A DNA stretch of 10,097 nucleotides from an uncultured Oscillospiraceae bacterium. Lineage in GTDB: Bacteria > Bacillota > Clostridia > Oscillospirales > Oscillospiraceae. This document shows, piece after piece, positions 1-6,133 of this stretch. Below the pieces are notes generated by a model that saw only the letters and a list, made by a program, of their open reading frames with translations, was not told the origin of the DNA and ran no database searches. Each line of letters opens with the position of its first letter. Within the stretch, counting starts at the first letter, position 1. A program made the translations under genes and the position numbers. Location of the stretch: positions 1 through 10,097 of the forward strand of contig CAKTED010000038.1 of the NCBI GenBank assembly GCA_934546725.1, given 5' to 3'.

Positions 1-1
1 C

Positions 2-268
2 GCCTGGGCAAACGACAACACCGAGGTCATCGCCTTCGCTCTTCAGAATGAGGGCTACACCGTCGGCATCCCCACGCTTGGCAGCCAGGACACCATCGCC
101 CCCGCCGTTTCCAAGGGCAACTCCACCCTGCTCGACTGGATCAATAACGAGATAAAGGAGCTTGGCAAGGAGAACTTCTTCCACGCCGACTATGAGGCAA
201 CGCTCGTTGACACCTACGGCCTTGACTATGAGGAGAGCCTCGTTGTCGAGGGCGGCGAGGTAAAGTAA
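2..268 (+). CDS. Amino-acid ABC transporter substrate-binding protein, C-terminal part (5' end outside window)
   Basis: Partial gene: the reading frame is open from base 2 and ends at TAA 266-268, giving the last 88 residues. The visible text (GYTVGIPTLGSQDTIAPAV, then KGNSTLLDWINNEIKELG, then ENFFHADYEATL) matches the C-terminal lobe of family 3 extracellular solute-binding proteins, which bind polar or other amino acids outside the membrane and deliver them to an ABC permease. The S-x-DTIAPAV-KGN stretch followed by an amphipathic W-I-N helix and a short tail ending in VVEGGEVK is typical of clostridial members. The ligand cannot be told because most of the binding pocket is missing. No permease or ATPase gene follows, so either they lie upstream or this is a stand-alone binding protein. 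The frame and stop are clear from the sequence; the family call is from recognition of the C-terminal pattern. Confidence 0.85.
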   Translation, partial: AWANDNTEVIAFALQNEGYTVGIPTLGSQDTIAPAVSKGNSTLLDWINNEIKELGKENFFHADYEATLVDTYGLDYEESLVVEGGEVK

Positions 269-301
269 GCTTCCCCGCTCCGCGGCTTAGACTGTATAAT
301 C

Positions 302-330
302 AGGCCTCTCCGTTTTTTTCGGAGAGGCCT
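302..330 (+). terminator. Hairpin terminator after the ABC binding-protein gene
   Basis: A perfect 11-bp stem (302-312 with 320-330) closes a loop made of seven T residues, 33 bases after the stop at 268. The tail after the stem is CATTTTG, so the usual uninterrupted U tract is displaced into the loop. Position and stem strength argue for transcription termination; the tail is weaker than textbook. Confidence 0.7.
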
Positions 331-371
331 CATTTTGTGTCCGGGCGTGTGCGGTGAGTTTATTATCCGCT

Positions 372-475
372 GTCATTCAGAGCCTGCGTAAGCAGGCGAA
401 GAATCCCCCCGATGGTTCCAACGTATTGCTCTGCCCCCGACCGGGGGATTCCACGGCCTGCGGCCTCTGAATGAC
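372..475. repeat. Palindromic intergenic repeat, copy 1 (complete)
   Basis: The 104-bp element is bounded by inverted ends GTCATTCAGAG (372-382) and CTCTGAATGAC (465-475). Inside each end is a small self-complementary core (GCCTGC-GTAA-GCAGGC on the left, GGCC-GCA-GGCC type on the right) followed by a GAATCCCCC block, so the two halves face each other around a non-palindromic centre. No protein gene is supported here. Closely related copies lie at 4621-4741 and, as composites, at 443-634 and 9743-9887. It resembles REP/MITE-like non-autonomous repeats; the family name is not known to me. Confidence 0.85.
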
Positions 476-720
476 GGAGGCTTCCGGGCTTCCGCGTCCA
501 CGGTTGTCGTACCGCCCTGCCCCTCCGTGGGGGATCCCCGCTTCGCGAGGATGACGGCGGAGGGCGCGGCCCTCACGCGTCCACATTGCCGCCGCACCCT
601 GCACCGCACTTCAACTCTCACACGTCATTCAGAGGGAGCGAAGCGACCGAAGAATCCCCCAAATGGTTCCTCCATGGTAACGACACTCATTCTTCCATTC
701 CGCTGTCATTCTCGCGCTCC
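476..720. repeat. Repeat-rich gene-free stretch: degenerate and half copies of the same family
   Basis: Between copy 1 and the ymdB-like promoter I see no supportable gene. The stretch holds a partial half-site around 528-555 (GGGGGATCC ... GAGGATGAC) and another half-site from 624 (GTCATTCAGAGGGAGCGAAG through GAATCCCCC near 660). An A+C-rich tail to about 720 contains degenerate CATTC motifs at about 690 and 706. The interval 443-634 as a whole matches 9743-9887 in inverted orientation. Open frames crossing here are short or continuous only because of base composition. Confidence 0.7.
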
Positions 721-734
721 ACGCAATATTGCCT

Positions 735-763
735 TTGTAAAACGAACAAACATATGCTATACT
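735..763 (+). promoter_or_regulatory. Sigma-A-type promoter of the ymdB-yhaO-yhaN operon
   Basis: TTGTAA (735-740) and TATACT (758-763) are separated by 17 bases, fitting a housekeeping promoter with 4/6 and 5/6 consensus matches. Transcription would begin near 770, giving a leader of about 36 nt. A small GCGGC-TAT-GCCGC hairpin (774-786) falls near its 5' end, just before the ribosome binding site GGAGG at 795-799. Confidence 0.7.
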
Positions 764-805
764 TTCCTCAGAAGCGGCTATGCCGCAAATCAGCGGAGGT
801 GTGCC

Positions 806-1582
806 ATGTCCGTAAAAATTCTCGCCGTGGGCGACGTTGTAGCGCCCGCGGGGCTTGATTATCTTGCAAAGCATCTCAGAAGTCTCATAAAGCTCAGCGG
901 CGCGGCGTTCACCGTGGTAAACGGCGAAAACGCGTCCCAGCTGGGCATAACGCCGCGCCAGGCCGACGATATTCTCGCCGCCGGGGCGGACGTCATAACG
1001 CTCGGGAACCACAGCTTCAGCCGCCGCGAGATATTCGATTATCTTGACGACAGCCCGTATATCCTGCGTCCGGCCAATTTTGCGCCGCAGTCGCCCGGGC
1101 GCGGCGCGGGAGTTTACGATTCGCCGTTCGGCAGCGTGCGGGTAATAAACCTCATAGGCCGCTGCTCTATGGATTTCGGCCCTGATAACCCGTTTCTGCT
1201 GGCGGAAAAGCTGCTGAAGGAGAAGCCCTGCACCGTAACGCTCGTGGATTTCCACGCCGAGGCCAGCTCTGAAAAGCTCGCCATGGGCTATATGCTTGAC
1301 GGGCGCGTTTCCGCCGTGTGGGGTACGCATACGCATGTGCAGACCTCGGACGCCTCCGTGCTGCCGCGCGGAACGGGCTATATCACAGACCTCGGCATGA
1401 CCGGTCCGGCGATATCCGTCCTCGGCATAAGGCCCGAGCAGTCCATAGCGATGTTCAGAGGCGACCCGAAGGAGCGCTTTTCCGCCGCGCCTGGGCCGTG
1501 CAAGCTGGAGGGCGCGGTTTTTGAGATAGATGAAAAAAGCGGGCTCTGTCTCGGCGCGCAGGCCGTTCGCATAACGGACTGA
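806..1582 (+). CDS. ymdB: YmdB-like (TIGR00282 family) metallophosphodiesterase
   Basis: Encodes a 258-residue cytoplasmic metallophosphoesterase. The Bacillus subtilis homologue YmdB hydrolyses 2',3'-cyclic nucleotides and affects biofilm gene expression; the same reaction is inferred here. The binuclear metal ligands can be read in order: D10 in VGD, E41-N42 in NGEN, N68-H69 in GNH, H150 in DFHAEASSEK, then H175 and H177 in GTHTHVQTSD. A GYITDLGMTGP motif follows. The length is close to the usual 260-265. The start is ATG 806 because GGAGG lies 6 bases upstream and the conserved first beta strand begins at once; the frame is open back to 527 but that stretch is repeat DNA. Unusual: the loop after the first Asp reads VVAPAGLD instead of the usual VVG-PGR, and GNHSFSRRE replaces GNHTWDKKE. 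The gene is not next to rny, its common neighbour in Firmicutes, but 14 bases before an SbcD-like gene, so it probably opens a three-gene operon. Confidence 0.9.
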   Translation: MSVKILAVGDVVAPAGLDYLAKHLRSLIKLSGAAFTVVNGENASQLGITPRQADDILAAGADVITLGNHSFSRREIFDYLDDSPYILRPANFAPQSPGRGAGVYDSPFGSVRVINLIGRCSMDFGPDNPFLLAEKLLKEKPCTVTLVDFHAEASSEKLAMGYMLDGRVSAVWGTHTHVQTSDASVLPRGTGYITDLGMTGPAISVLGIRPEQSIAMFRGDPKERFSAAPGPCKLEGAVFEIDEKSGLCLGAQAVRITD

Positions 1583-1596
1583 CGGGAGCGCGGCGT

Positions 1597-2685
1597 ATGA
1601 TAAAAATCGTTCACGCGGCCGACCTGCATCTTGACTCCGCCTTTTCCTCGCTTTCGCCGGAGCAGGCAGCGCGGATGCGCGAGGAGCAGCGGGATATTCT
1701 CTTCCGCCTCGTTGACGGGGCGGAGAGGTTCGGCGCGCAGCTGATATTTCTCGCGGGCGACCTTTTCGATTCCGCCCGCTGCCATGCCCAGACTCAGGAG
1801 GCGCTCTGCGCCGCGCTCGGAAGGACGCGGGCAAGGGTCTTCATCGCGCCGGGAAACCACGACGCCTTCGCGCCCCGCTCGCCGTGGAAGCGCATGCGCC
1901 TGCCGGAAAACGTCCACGTTTTTACGGACCCCGAGCCTGAGCCTGTCGAGCTTTCCGGTCTCGGCTGCACCGTCTGGGGCGCGGCCTTTACGGGAAGCGG
2001 CGCAGAGCGGCCTCTCGCGGGCTTTCGCGCGGACGGAACGGGGCTGAACCTCATGGTCCTGCACGGCGACACGGAAACGCCCGGCAGCCCCTACGGATAC
2101 ATCCCGCGCGAGGATATCGCCGCCTCGGAGCTTGACTATCTCGCGCTGGGGCACATACACAAATTCAGCGGGGCGCTTCGCGCGGGCAGGACGTTTTACG
2201 CCTACCCCGGCTGCGCCATTGGCCGGGGCTTTGACGAAACGGGCGAAAAGGGCGCGATCTTTGCCGAGGTGTCCGCCGGGAGCTGCCGCCTCGAGCTCGT
2301 GCCGCTCGGCGCGAGACGGTACGAGACCCTTGAGGTGAACGTGGGCGGCGTTTCGCCCTCCGCGGCCGTGCGCGCCGCTCTGCCGGAGAGCGCCGCGCGC
2401 GACATTTACCGCGTGAGCCTTACGGGCGAGTGCGCCGTTCAGCCGGACATGTCCGCACTCGAGCGGGAGCTTTCCGGTCTCTGTTACAGGCTGGAGCTTA
2501 TCGACCGCACGTGTCCGGCGGCGGAGCTGTGGAGCGGCGAGGGTGAAAACAGCCTGCGCGGCGGATTCCTGCGGGAAATGCGGGCGCTCTGCGACGCGGC
2601 GGAGAGTGAGGAGCAGCGGCGGCTCATCATGAGCGCTCTGCGCTTCGGCGTTGCAGCGCTTGAGAACAGGGAGGTCGGGCAATGA
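1597..2685 (+). CDS. SbcD/YhaO-like DNA repair metallophosphoesterase
   Basis: Encodes a 362-residue calcineurin-like phosphoesterase of the SbcD/Mre11 type, most like YhaO of Firmicutes. Such proteins pair with an SbcC/Rad50-type ATPase to cut DNA ends or structured DNA. All phosphoesterase blocks are present in order: D9-L-H11 in ADLHLD, GDLFD with D55, GNHD at 86-89, LHGD with H156, and LGHIH with H186 and H188. The YAYPGCAIGRGFDETGEKG block that follows is typical of YhaO proteins. About 110 C-terminal residues beyond the catalytic domain probably contact the partner. ATG 1597 is preceded by GGGAG (1584-1588) and follows the ymdB-like stop by 14 bases. Its stop overlaps the start of the ATPase gene in an ATGA (2682-2685), showing translational coupling. 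Nuclease activity is inferred from family; the DNA substrate is unknown. Confidence 0.9.
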   Translation: MIKIVHAADLHLDSAFSSLSPEQAARMREEQRDILFRLVDGAERFGAQLIFLAGDLFDSARCHAQTQEALCAALGRTRARVFIAPGNHDAFAPRSPWKRMRLPENVHVFTDPEPEPVELSGLGCTVWGAAFTGSGAERPLAGFRADGTGLNLMVLHGDTETPGSPYGYIPREDIAASELDYLALGHIHKFSGALRAGRTFYAYPGCAIGRGFDETGEKGAIFAEVSAGSCRLELVPLGARRYETLEVNVGGVSPSAAVRAALPESAARDIYRVSLTGECAVQPDMSALERELSGLCYRLELIDRTCPAAELWSGEGENSLRGGFLREMRALCDAAESEEQRRLIMSALRFGVAALENREVGQ

Positions 2686-4559
2686 TAATCAAAAGCATCC
2701 GGGCCTCCTTCGGCGGGCTGCATGACGCCGAGCTGGAGCTCAATCCGGACCTGAACGTGATCGAAGCGCCGAACGAGGCGGGAAAATCCACCCTCTGCGC
2801 CTTTATCCTCACGATGCTATACGGCATAGACACCTCGAAGCGCGCGAAGGGCGAGTTTTCGGCGGATATGCCGGATAAGGAGCGCTTTCTGCCCTGGGGC
2901 GGCTACTCCATGCAGGGCGAAATGAGCATTATCTGGCGCGGGCAGGACGTTACGCTCACCCGCGCGGGCGCGGCGGGCAGGCCGATGGGCGATTGCAGAG
3001 CCGTGCGCGAGGGTACGGGCATAAGGGTCCCGGAGCTCTGCGGAAAGGCTCCGGGCGAGGTCATTCTCGGCGTGCCGGAGTCCGTTTTTCGCCGCAGCGC
3101 GTTCATCTCAGGCGCTGATATGGCCGTGAGCCGGGACGCGGAGCTTGACCGGCGCATCGAGTCGCTCGTTTCCTCCGGCAGTGAGACTGACGGTGTGTAT
3201 TCCGAGGCGGACGCACTCCTGCACAGGTGGCAGGTGAACAGGCGGCATAACGCAAGGGTCGGGCGCATCCCGGAGCTTGAGCGCCGACTGGCGGAGAAGC
3301 GTGCCGCGCTGGCGGACATCGAGGCCGAAAACGCGCGTCTCGGCGACAGCTTTGAGGAACGGGAGCGCCTTTCGGCGCGCGTGACGGCGCTGGAGCGTGA
3401 GCTGCGGCTGAACGATCAGTCGCGCACGCAGAGCGCGCGGATCGAAAGAGCCGCCGCACAGCAGAGGCTTGAAGCGCTCGAGGCGCGGGCGGACGGCCTT
3501 TCGCAGGAGAAAATAGACGCCGCGCGCCGCGCGATGAACGAATATGAGGCGGCAAGGCGCGCCGGTGCTCCCGCTCCTGAGCGGAGGCGGGCAAAGCTCG
3601 CGGCGGCCGCCGTGCTGCTCGTCCTCGGCGCTCTGCTCTGCGGCGCTTTTTTCGCCGTGCGGAATATCGCTCTGCCCGTCGCGGGCGCGGCGCTGCTCAT
3701 TGCGGGCATTATCGTCCTGCTTTCCGGGCGCGGCGGACAGCAGGAGGGTGAAGCGGCGCACATTGCGGCGCGGCGGCTTGAAAAAGCGCTTGCCGCCATC
3801 GGAGTCGAGGCGGGGGCGGAAGATGCCGAAGCGGCGATAGATGAAAAAAGCCGCCTGCTCGGGCAGCTTGAGCTTGCGCGGAGCGAATATTCCTCGGCAC
3901 TGCGGCTTGAAAGAGCGCTTGCCGATGACGGCGCGCCCGCCGACGAATCGGGAACGCCGACGATGACGGCCCGGGCGGCAAGAGCGGAGCTTGCCTCGGC
4001 GCGGGAGGCGCTGAAGGCCTGCGAGCGGGAGCTGAACCTCTCGGCGGGCAGGCTCGATCATCTCGGCGACCCCGTCGTGCTCGCAACGGAGGTCGGCGAG
4101 CTGGAAAAGGAGATATCCCGCCTTGAGGACGAATACCGTGCCATCGGGCTTGCGCGGGAAGCGCTGGAAAACGCGAACAGGGAGATACAGGTCCGCCTTA
4201 CGCCGGTGATAAGTCGGCTTGCGGGCGAATATATGGCCAGGATGACCGGCGGCAGGCACAGCAGGCTTGAGTTTGACGATGAGTTCCGCTTCTCCGCCTC
4301 GGGCCACGGCGTCGGCTTCCTCAGCAGCGGCACGGCGGCGCAGCTCTACCTTGCCGTGCGGCTTGCGATGTGCGGCCTTGTCATGGCGGAGGGCGAAAGC
4401 TGCCCGATAATTCTTGACGACGCGCTCACAGGCTTTGACGATACTCGCGCCAGAGCCGCGCTGCGCCTGCTGCGCGAGCTTTCCGCAGAGCGGCAGGTGA
4501 TAATCTTCACCTGCCAGAGCCGCGAAAGACGGCTGCTCGCCGAGCTCGCGGCGGAATGA
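2682..4559 (+). CDS. SbcC/YhaN-like AAA ATPase with coiled coil and central membrane hairpin
   Basis: Encodes a 625-residue SMC/Rad50-like ATPase, the likely partner of the preceding SbcD-like protein. Walker A is at the N-terminus (EAPNEAGKST, residues 28-37, K35). The ABC-type signature is FLSSGTAAQLYLAVRLAM (about 546-563) and Walker B is CPIILDD (574-580), so the split head domain is complete. Between them are Glu/Arg/Ala-rich heptad-like stretches (about 195-300 and 370-510) that should form the antiparallel coil. Where Rad50/SbcC carry a zinc hook, this protein has no CxxC; instead two hydrophobic segments (about 305-328 and 331-348) separated by a short turn look like a transmembrane hairpin. 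It is much shorter than SbcC (about 1050) and B. subtilis YhaN (about 960). GGGAGG (2669-2674) precedes ATG 2682, which overlaps the upstream stop. I infer a membrane-tethered nuclease-associated ATPase; its biological role is not established. Confidence 0.85.
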   Translation: MIIKSIRASFGGLHDAELELNPDLNVIEAPNEAGKSTLCAFILTMLYGIDTSKRAKGEFSADMPDKERFLPWGGYSMQGEMSIIWRGQDVTLTRAGAAGRPMGDCRAVREGTGIRVPELCGKAPGEVILGVPESVFRRSAFISGADMAVSRDAELDRRIESLVSSGSETDGVYSEADALLHRWQVNRRHNARVGRIPELERRLAEKRAALADIEAENARLGDSFEERERLSARVTALERELRLNDQSRTQSARIERAAAQQRLEALEARADGLSQEKIDAARRAMNEYEAARRAGAPAPERRRAKLAAAAVLLVLGALLCGAFFAVRNIALPVAGAALLIAGIIVLLSGRGGQQEGEAAHIAARRLEKALAAIGVEAGAEDAEAAIDEKSRLLGQLELARSEYSSALRLERALADDGAPADESGTPTMTARAARAELASAREALKACERELNLSAGRLDHLGDPVVLATEVGELEKEISRLEDEYRAIGLAREALENANREIQVRLTPVISRLAGEYMARMTGGRHSRLEFDDEFRFSASGHGVGFLSSGTAAQLYLAVRLAMCGLVMAEGESCPIILDDALTGFDDTRARAALRLLRELSAERQVIIFTCQSRERRLLAELAAE

Positions 4560-4620
4560 CGGCGGGGTGCGTGATGCGGATGCGGTGGGTGCGGCGTTGA
4601 CGTGGGGACCCAGGGTCTCC

Positions 4621-4741
4621 GTCATTCAGAGGCCACGCCAGTGGCCGTGGAATCCCCAATGGATGGCGGAGCAGTACGTTGTCGCTCCCTTTCAGCAACC
4701 AACGGGGGATTCTTCGCCTGCTTGCGCAGGCTCTGAATGAC
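4621..4741. repeat. Palindromic intergenic repeat, copy 2 (complete, inverted relative to copy 1)
   Basis: The 121-bp element begins GTCATTCAGAG (4621-4631) and ends CTCTGAATGAC (4731-4741). Its right half (4704-4741), read on the minus strand, matches the left half of copy 1 (372-409) with a single difference in the loop. Its left half has a different core, GGCCAC-GCCA-GTGGCC, followed by GTGGAATCCCC. The centre shares a CAACGTA-TGCTC-GCC stretch with copy 1 when inverted. It lies 61 bases after the ATPase stop. Bases 4560-4620 hold no gene, only G-rich sequence with a small GACCC/GGGTC dyad near 4608-4618. Confidence 0.85.
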
Positions 4742-4771
4742 AGCGTGTATTTTACAATCCCCCATGCAGAC

Positions 4772-4817
4772 AAAAACAGACAGCTCCTGCACCCCACAGC
4801 AGGAACTGTCTGTTTTT
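4772..4817 (-). terminator. Strong hairpin terminator, active on minus and probably on both strands
   Basis: A 19-position stem (4772-4790 with 4799-4817) closes an 8-base loop. On the minus strand all positions pair, with one G-U at 4784/4805, and the 3' side ends in five U residues. On the plus strand the same position is a C-A mismatch, but the stem is followed by T residues (4813-4818), so it can also end the ymdB-yhaO-yhaN transcript, which has no other visible terminator. Confidence 0.85.
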
Positions 4818-4895
4818 TCAAAAAGGAGAAGCTGATGTCGGCCTTTGCCGAAGATGTAAAAGATACGGAAAAAGCGGAAGAGAACATTACTCTAT
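4772..4895 (-). ncRNA. Candidate stand-alone small RNA, about 124 nt
   Basis: A near-perfect promoter at 4902-4930 on the minus strand and the terminator at 4772-4817 define a short transcript with no credible protein gene inside or immediately downstream. Apart from the terminator stem the predicted RNA has a small hairpin (TCGGC-AAAG-GCCGA, 4838-4851). A pyrimidine-rich single-stranded stretch, CUUCUCCUUUUU (4820-4831), is complementary to a Shine-Dalgarno region, a property of many Gram-positive trans-acting small RNAs. The 5' part is also U/C-rich. I do not recognise it as 6S RNA, SRP RNA, tmRNA, a T-box or a riboswitch. What is seen: promoter, terminator, structure. What is inferred: expression and a base-pairing regulatory role. 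It could alternatively be a shared termination site with a fortuitous promoter. Confidence 0.55.
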
Positions 4896-4901
4896 GCTCA
4901 T

Positions 4902-4930
4902 ACTATAGCACGCGAGTTATCCTCTGTCAA
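4902..4930 (-). promoter_or_regulatory. Consensus promoter of the candidate small RNA
   Basis: On the minus strand TTGACA (4930-4925, 6/6 match) and TATAGT (4907-4902, 5/6) are separated by exactly 17 bases. It lies 30 bases downstream of the azlD stop and points away from azlCD, so it does not serve a known gene. Transcription would start around 4895. Confidence 0.75.
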
Positions 4931-4960
4931 GAATAATCTCCGAAAAATATAATGTTTTTT

Positions 4961-5278
4961 TCAGAACACGAGCTGCATGTAGCACACCGTACCGGCGGCA
5001 ATGGAGATGAGCATCTGCCGCTTCCACAGGTGCAGCGCCACGACCACGGCGATCGAAATAAGCTCCGGCAGGCCGTGGCTGCCGGAAAAAATGCTTACGT
5101 TTTTCAGGCAGTATATGACGAGCATGCCGAAAACCGCGCCCGGCAGGACCTTCCCGAGGTACTGGATATACTTAGGTGTCGGCTTCCCCGCGGGAAAAAC
5201 AATGAACGGGATGAAGCGCGTGAGCATCGTCCCGAAAACGACGACGGCTATGGTTATGATCCTCTGAGCAGTAGTCAT
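4961..5278 (-). CDS. azlD: AzlD family branched-chain amino-acid exporter, small subunit
   Basis: Encodes a 105-residue, almost entirely hydrophobic protein of the AzlD family. It starts [25 protein letters not shown], where the TMLTRFIPF stretch is characteristic, and continues [28 protein letters not shown]. Three to four membrane helices are expected (about 7-28, 44-60, 72-87, 90-103). AzlD works with AzlC to export branched-chain amino acids and analogues such as azaleucine; the specificity here is inferred from family. Length is normal. The ATG overlaps the azlC stop in ATGA (5278-5275), so translation is coupled and the proteins are probably made in equal amounts. The stop is the TGA at 4963-4961, close to the small-RNA promoter. 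No strong terminator lies between the stop and 4818, so azlCD transcripts may end at the 4772-4817 hairpin. Confidence 0.92.
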   Translation of the reverse strand: MTTAQRIITIAVVVFGTMLTRFIPFIVFPAGKPTPKYIQYLGKVLPGAVFGMLVIYCLKNVSIFSGSHGLPELISIAVVVALHLWKRQMLISIAAGTVCYMQLVF

Positions 5279-5982
5279 GCGGCGGCACCTGCCTTCTCCA
5301 TCGGCTTTCTCAGCAGCGTGAGCGCGCCGATTATCGCGAGCATCGAGGGTATGATGAAATTATCCGCGCCGAAAAGAACGAGGCAGAGCAGCGAAAGTCC
5401 CAGCCCGAGCAGAGAGCTGTAATGCTCGCCGCCCTTGAGCCAGTTTTCAAGGAAGATGACGACGAACATCGCCGTCATGACAAAGTCGAGCCCGTCGGTG
5501 CTGAAGCGGATGAGCGAGCCGAATATGCCGCCGAGCGTCGCGCCCGCCACCCAGTAAATGTGGTTGAGCAGCGTTACGAACGTCATGAAAAGGCCGCGGT
5601 CCACGCCCTCGGGCGGCTCCGCGGAGCAGTTTATGGAAAAGGTCTCGTCGCACATGCCGAAGATGAGATACAGCTTCTTTATGCCGGTGCCGCGAAAGCG
5701 GTCGAGCATGGCAAGCCCGTAGAAGAGGTGCCGCGCGTTTATCATGAGCGTGAGCACAAAGGCCTGAAGCGGGTCGAACGAGCCGAGCAGCAGGTTCGCC
5801 GTGACAAATTCCATGGACCCGGCGTATATGGTCATGCTCATGAGCATGGGGTAAACAAAGCTGAAGCCGGAAACGTTCATATATATTCCGTATGTAACGC
5901 CAAGAAAAAGAAAGCCTGCCAAAATGGGAACCGTGTGCGGAAAGGCGGCGGCAAGCGCCCTGCGGTATCTGTCTGATCTCAA
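5275..5982 (-). CDS. azlC: AzlC family branched-chain amino-acid exporter, large subunit
   Basis: Encodes a 235-residue inner-membrane protein of the AzlC family, the large subunit of the azaleucine/branched-chain amino-acid exporter. After a basic N-terminus ([15 protein letters not shown]) come hydrophobic segments beginning [17 protein letters not shown]. The family motifs YAGSMEF (residues 53-59) and NARHLFYG (82-89) are clear, and the remaining helices run to about residue 224. I choose the TTG at 5982-5980 as start: GGAGG (5996-5992) lies 9 bases upstream. The longer frame from the TTG at 6003 would contain the ribosome binding site within the gene and begin upstream of the expected transcription start. 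azlC is first in a two-gene operon with azlD (4-base overlap) and is divergent from pyc. Typical members are 230-250 residues, so the gene is complete. Confidence 0.92.
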   Translation of the reverse strand: MRSDRYRRALAAAFPHTVPILAGFLFLGVTYGIYMNVSGFSFVYPMLMSMTIYAGSMEFVTANLLLGSFDPLQAFVLTLMINARHLFYGLAMLDRFRGTGIKKLYLIFGMCDETFSINCSAEPPEGVDRGLFMTFVTLLNHIYWVAGATLGGIFGSLIRFSTDGLDFVMTAMFVVIFLENWLKGGEHYSSLLGLGLSLLCLVLFGADNFIIPSMLAIIGALTLLRKPMEKAGAAA

Positions 5983-6003
5983 TTTTTTTCGCCTCCGGGG
6001 CAA

Positions 6004-6032
6004 ATTATAGCATTGGCAGAGGGCAAATTCAA
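6004..6032 (-). promoter_or_regulatory. Promoter of the azlCD operon
   Basis: On the minus strand TTGAAT (6032-6027) and TATAAT (6009-6004) are 17 bases apart. The expected transcription start, around 5997, is directly at the Shine-Dalgarno sequence GGAGG (5996-5992), so the leader is only about 15 nt. This supports TTG 5982 rather than TTG 6003 as the azlC start. Confidence 0.7.
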
Positions 6033-6045
6033 CGCAGAAACCGAG

Positions 6046-6078
6046 CGCGTTCGGCCAAACGCGAATGTTTAAATATTC
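6046..6078. promoter_or_regulatory. Two adjacent dyads between azlC and pyc, operator candidates
   Basis: CGCGTT (6046-6051) and AACGCG (6058-6063) are perfect inverted arms around six bases. The next 16 bases, GAATGTTTAAATATTC (6063-6078), are palindromic at 7 of 8 base pairs. They lie 14-46 bases upstream of the azlC -35 box and about 110 bases upstream of the pyc -35 box, a suitable place for a transcription factor. No regulator gene is in the window; binding is inferred only. Confidence 0.35.
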
Positions 6079-6133
6079 TGCCGTGAACAGGGCTCAGAAC
6101 CGCCGCGAAGTATATACAGTTTAGCCAGATTCC

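Noticed and set aside
372..660. CRISPR array
   Set aside because: The similar units are inverted halves of palindromic elements with irregular spacing, not regularly spaced direct repeats with unique spacers, and no cas gene is visible.
527..805. Upstream extension of the ymdB-like frame from ATG 527
   Set aside because: The extra 93 codons are repeat DNA and include the predicted promoter; conserved family sequence and the GGAGG site fit ATG 806.
629..4625. Long minus-strand frames opposite the ymdB-yhaO-yhaN operon (629-1834, 1378-2682, 3108-4625)
   Set aside because: Arg/Ala/Pro-rich translations with no motifs, no suitable ribosome binding sites, and overlap with three well-supported genes.
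4835..4936. 33-codon plus-strand ORF (MSAFAEDVKDTEKAEENITL...) with an AAGGAG site
   Set aside because: It follows a terminator on its own strand with no promoter between. Its apparent ribosome binding site is the complement of the pyrimidine tract in the minus-strand candidate RNA, and its product is not recognisable.
4895..4960. Riboswitch or T-box leader on the minus strand
   Set aside because: No gene lies downstream of the terminator on that strand, and no known aptamer or T-box motif is recognisable.
4952..5976. Plus-strand frames opposite azlD and azlC (4952-5422, 5422-5976)
   Set aside because: Shadows of the two hydrophobic exporter genes; charged, low-complexity translations without motifs.
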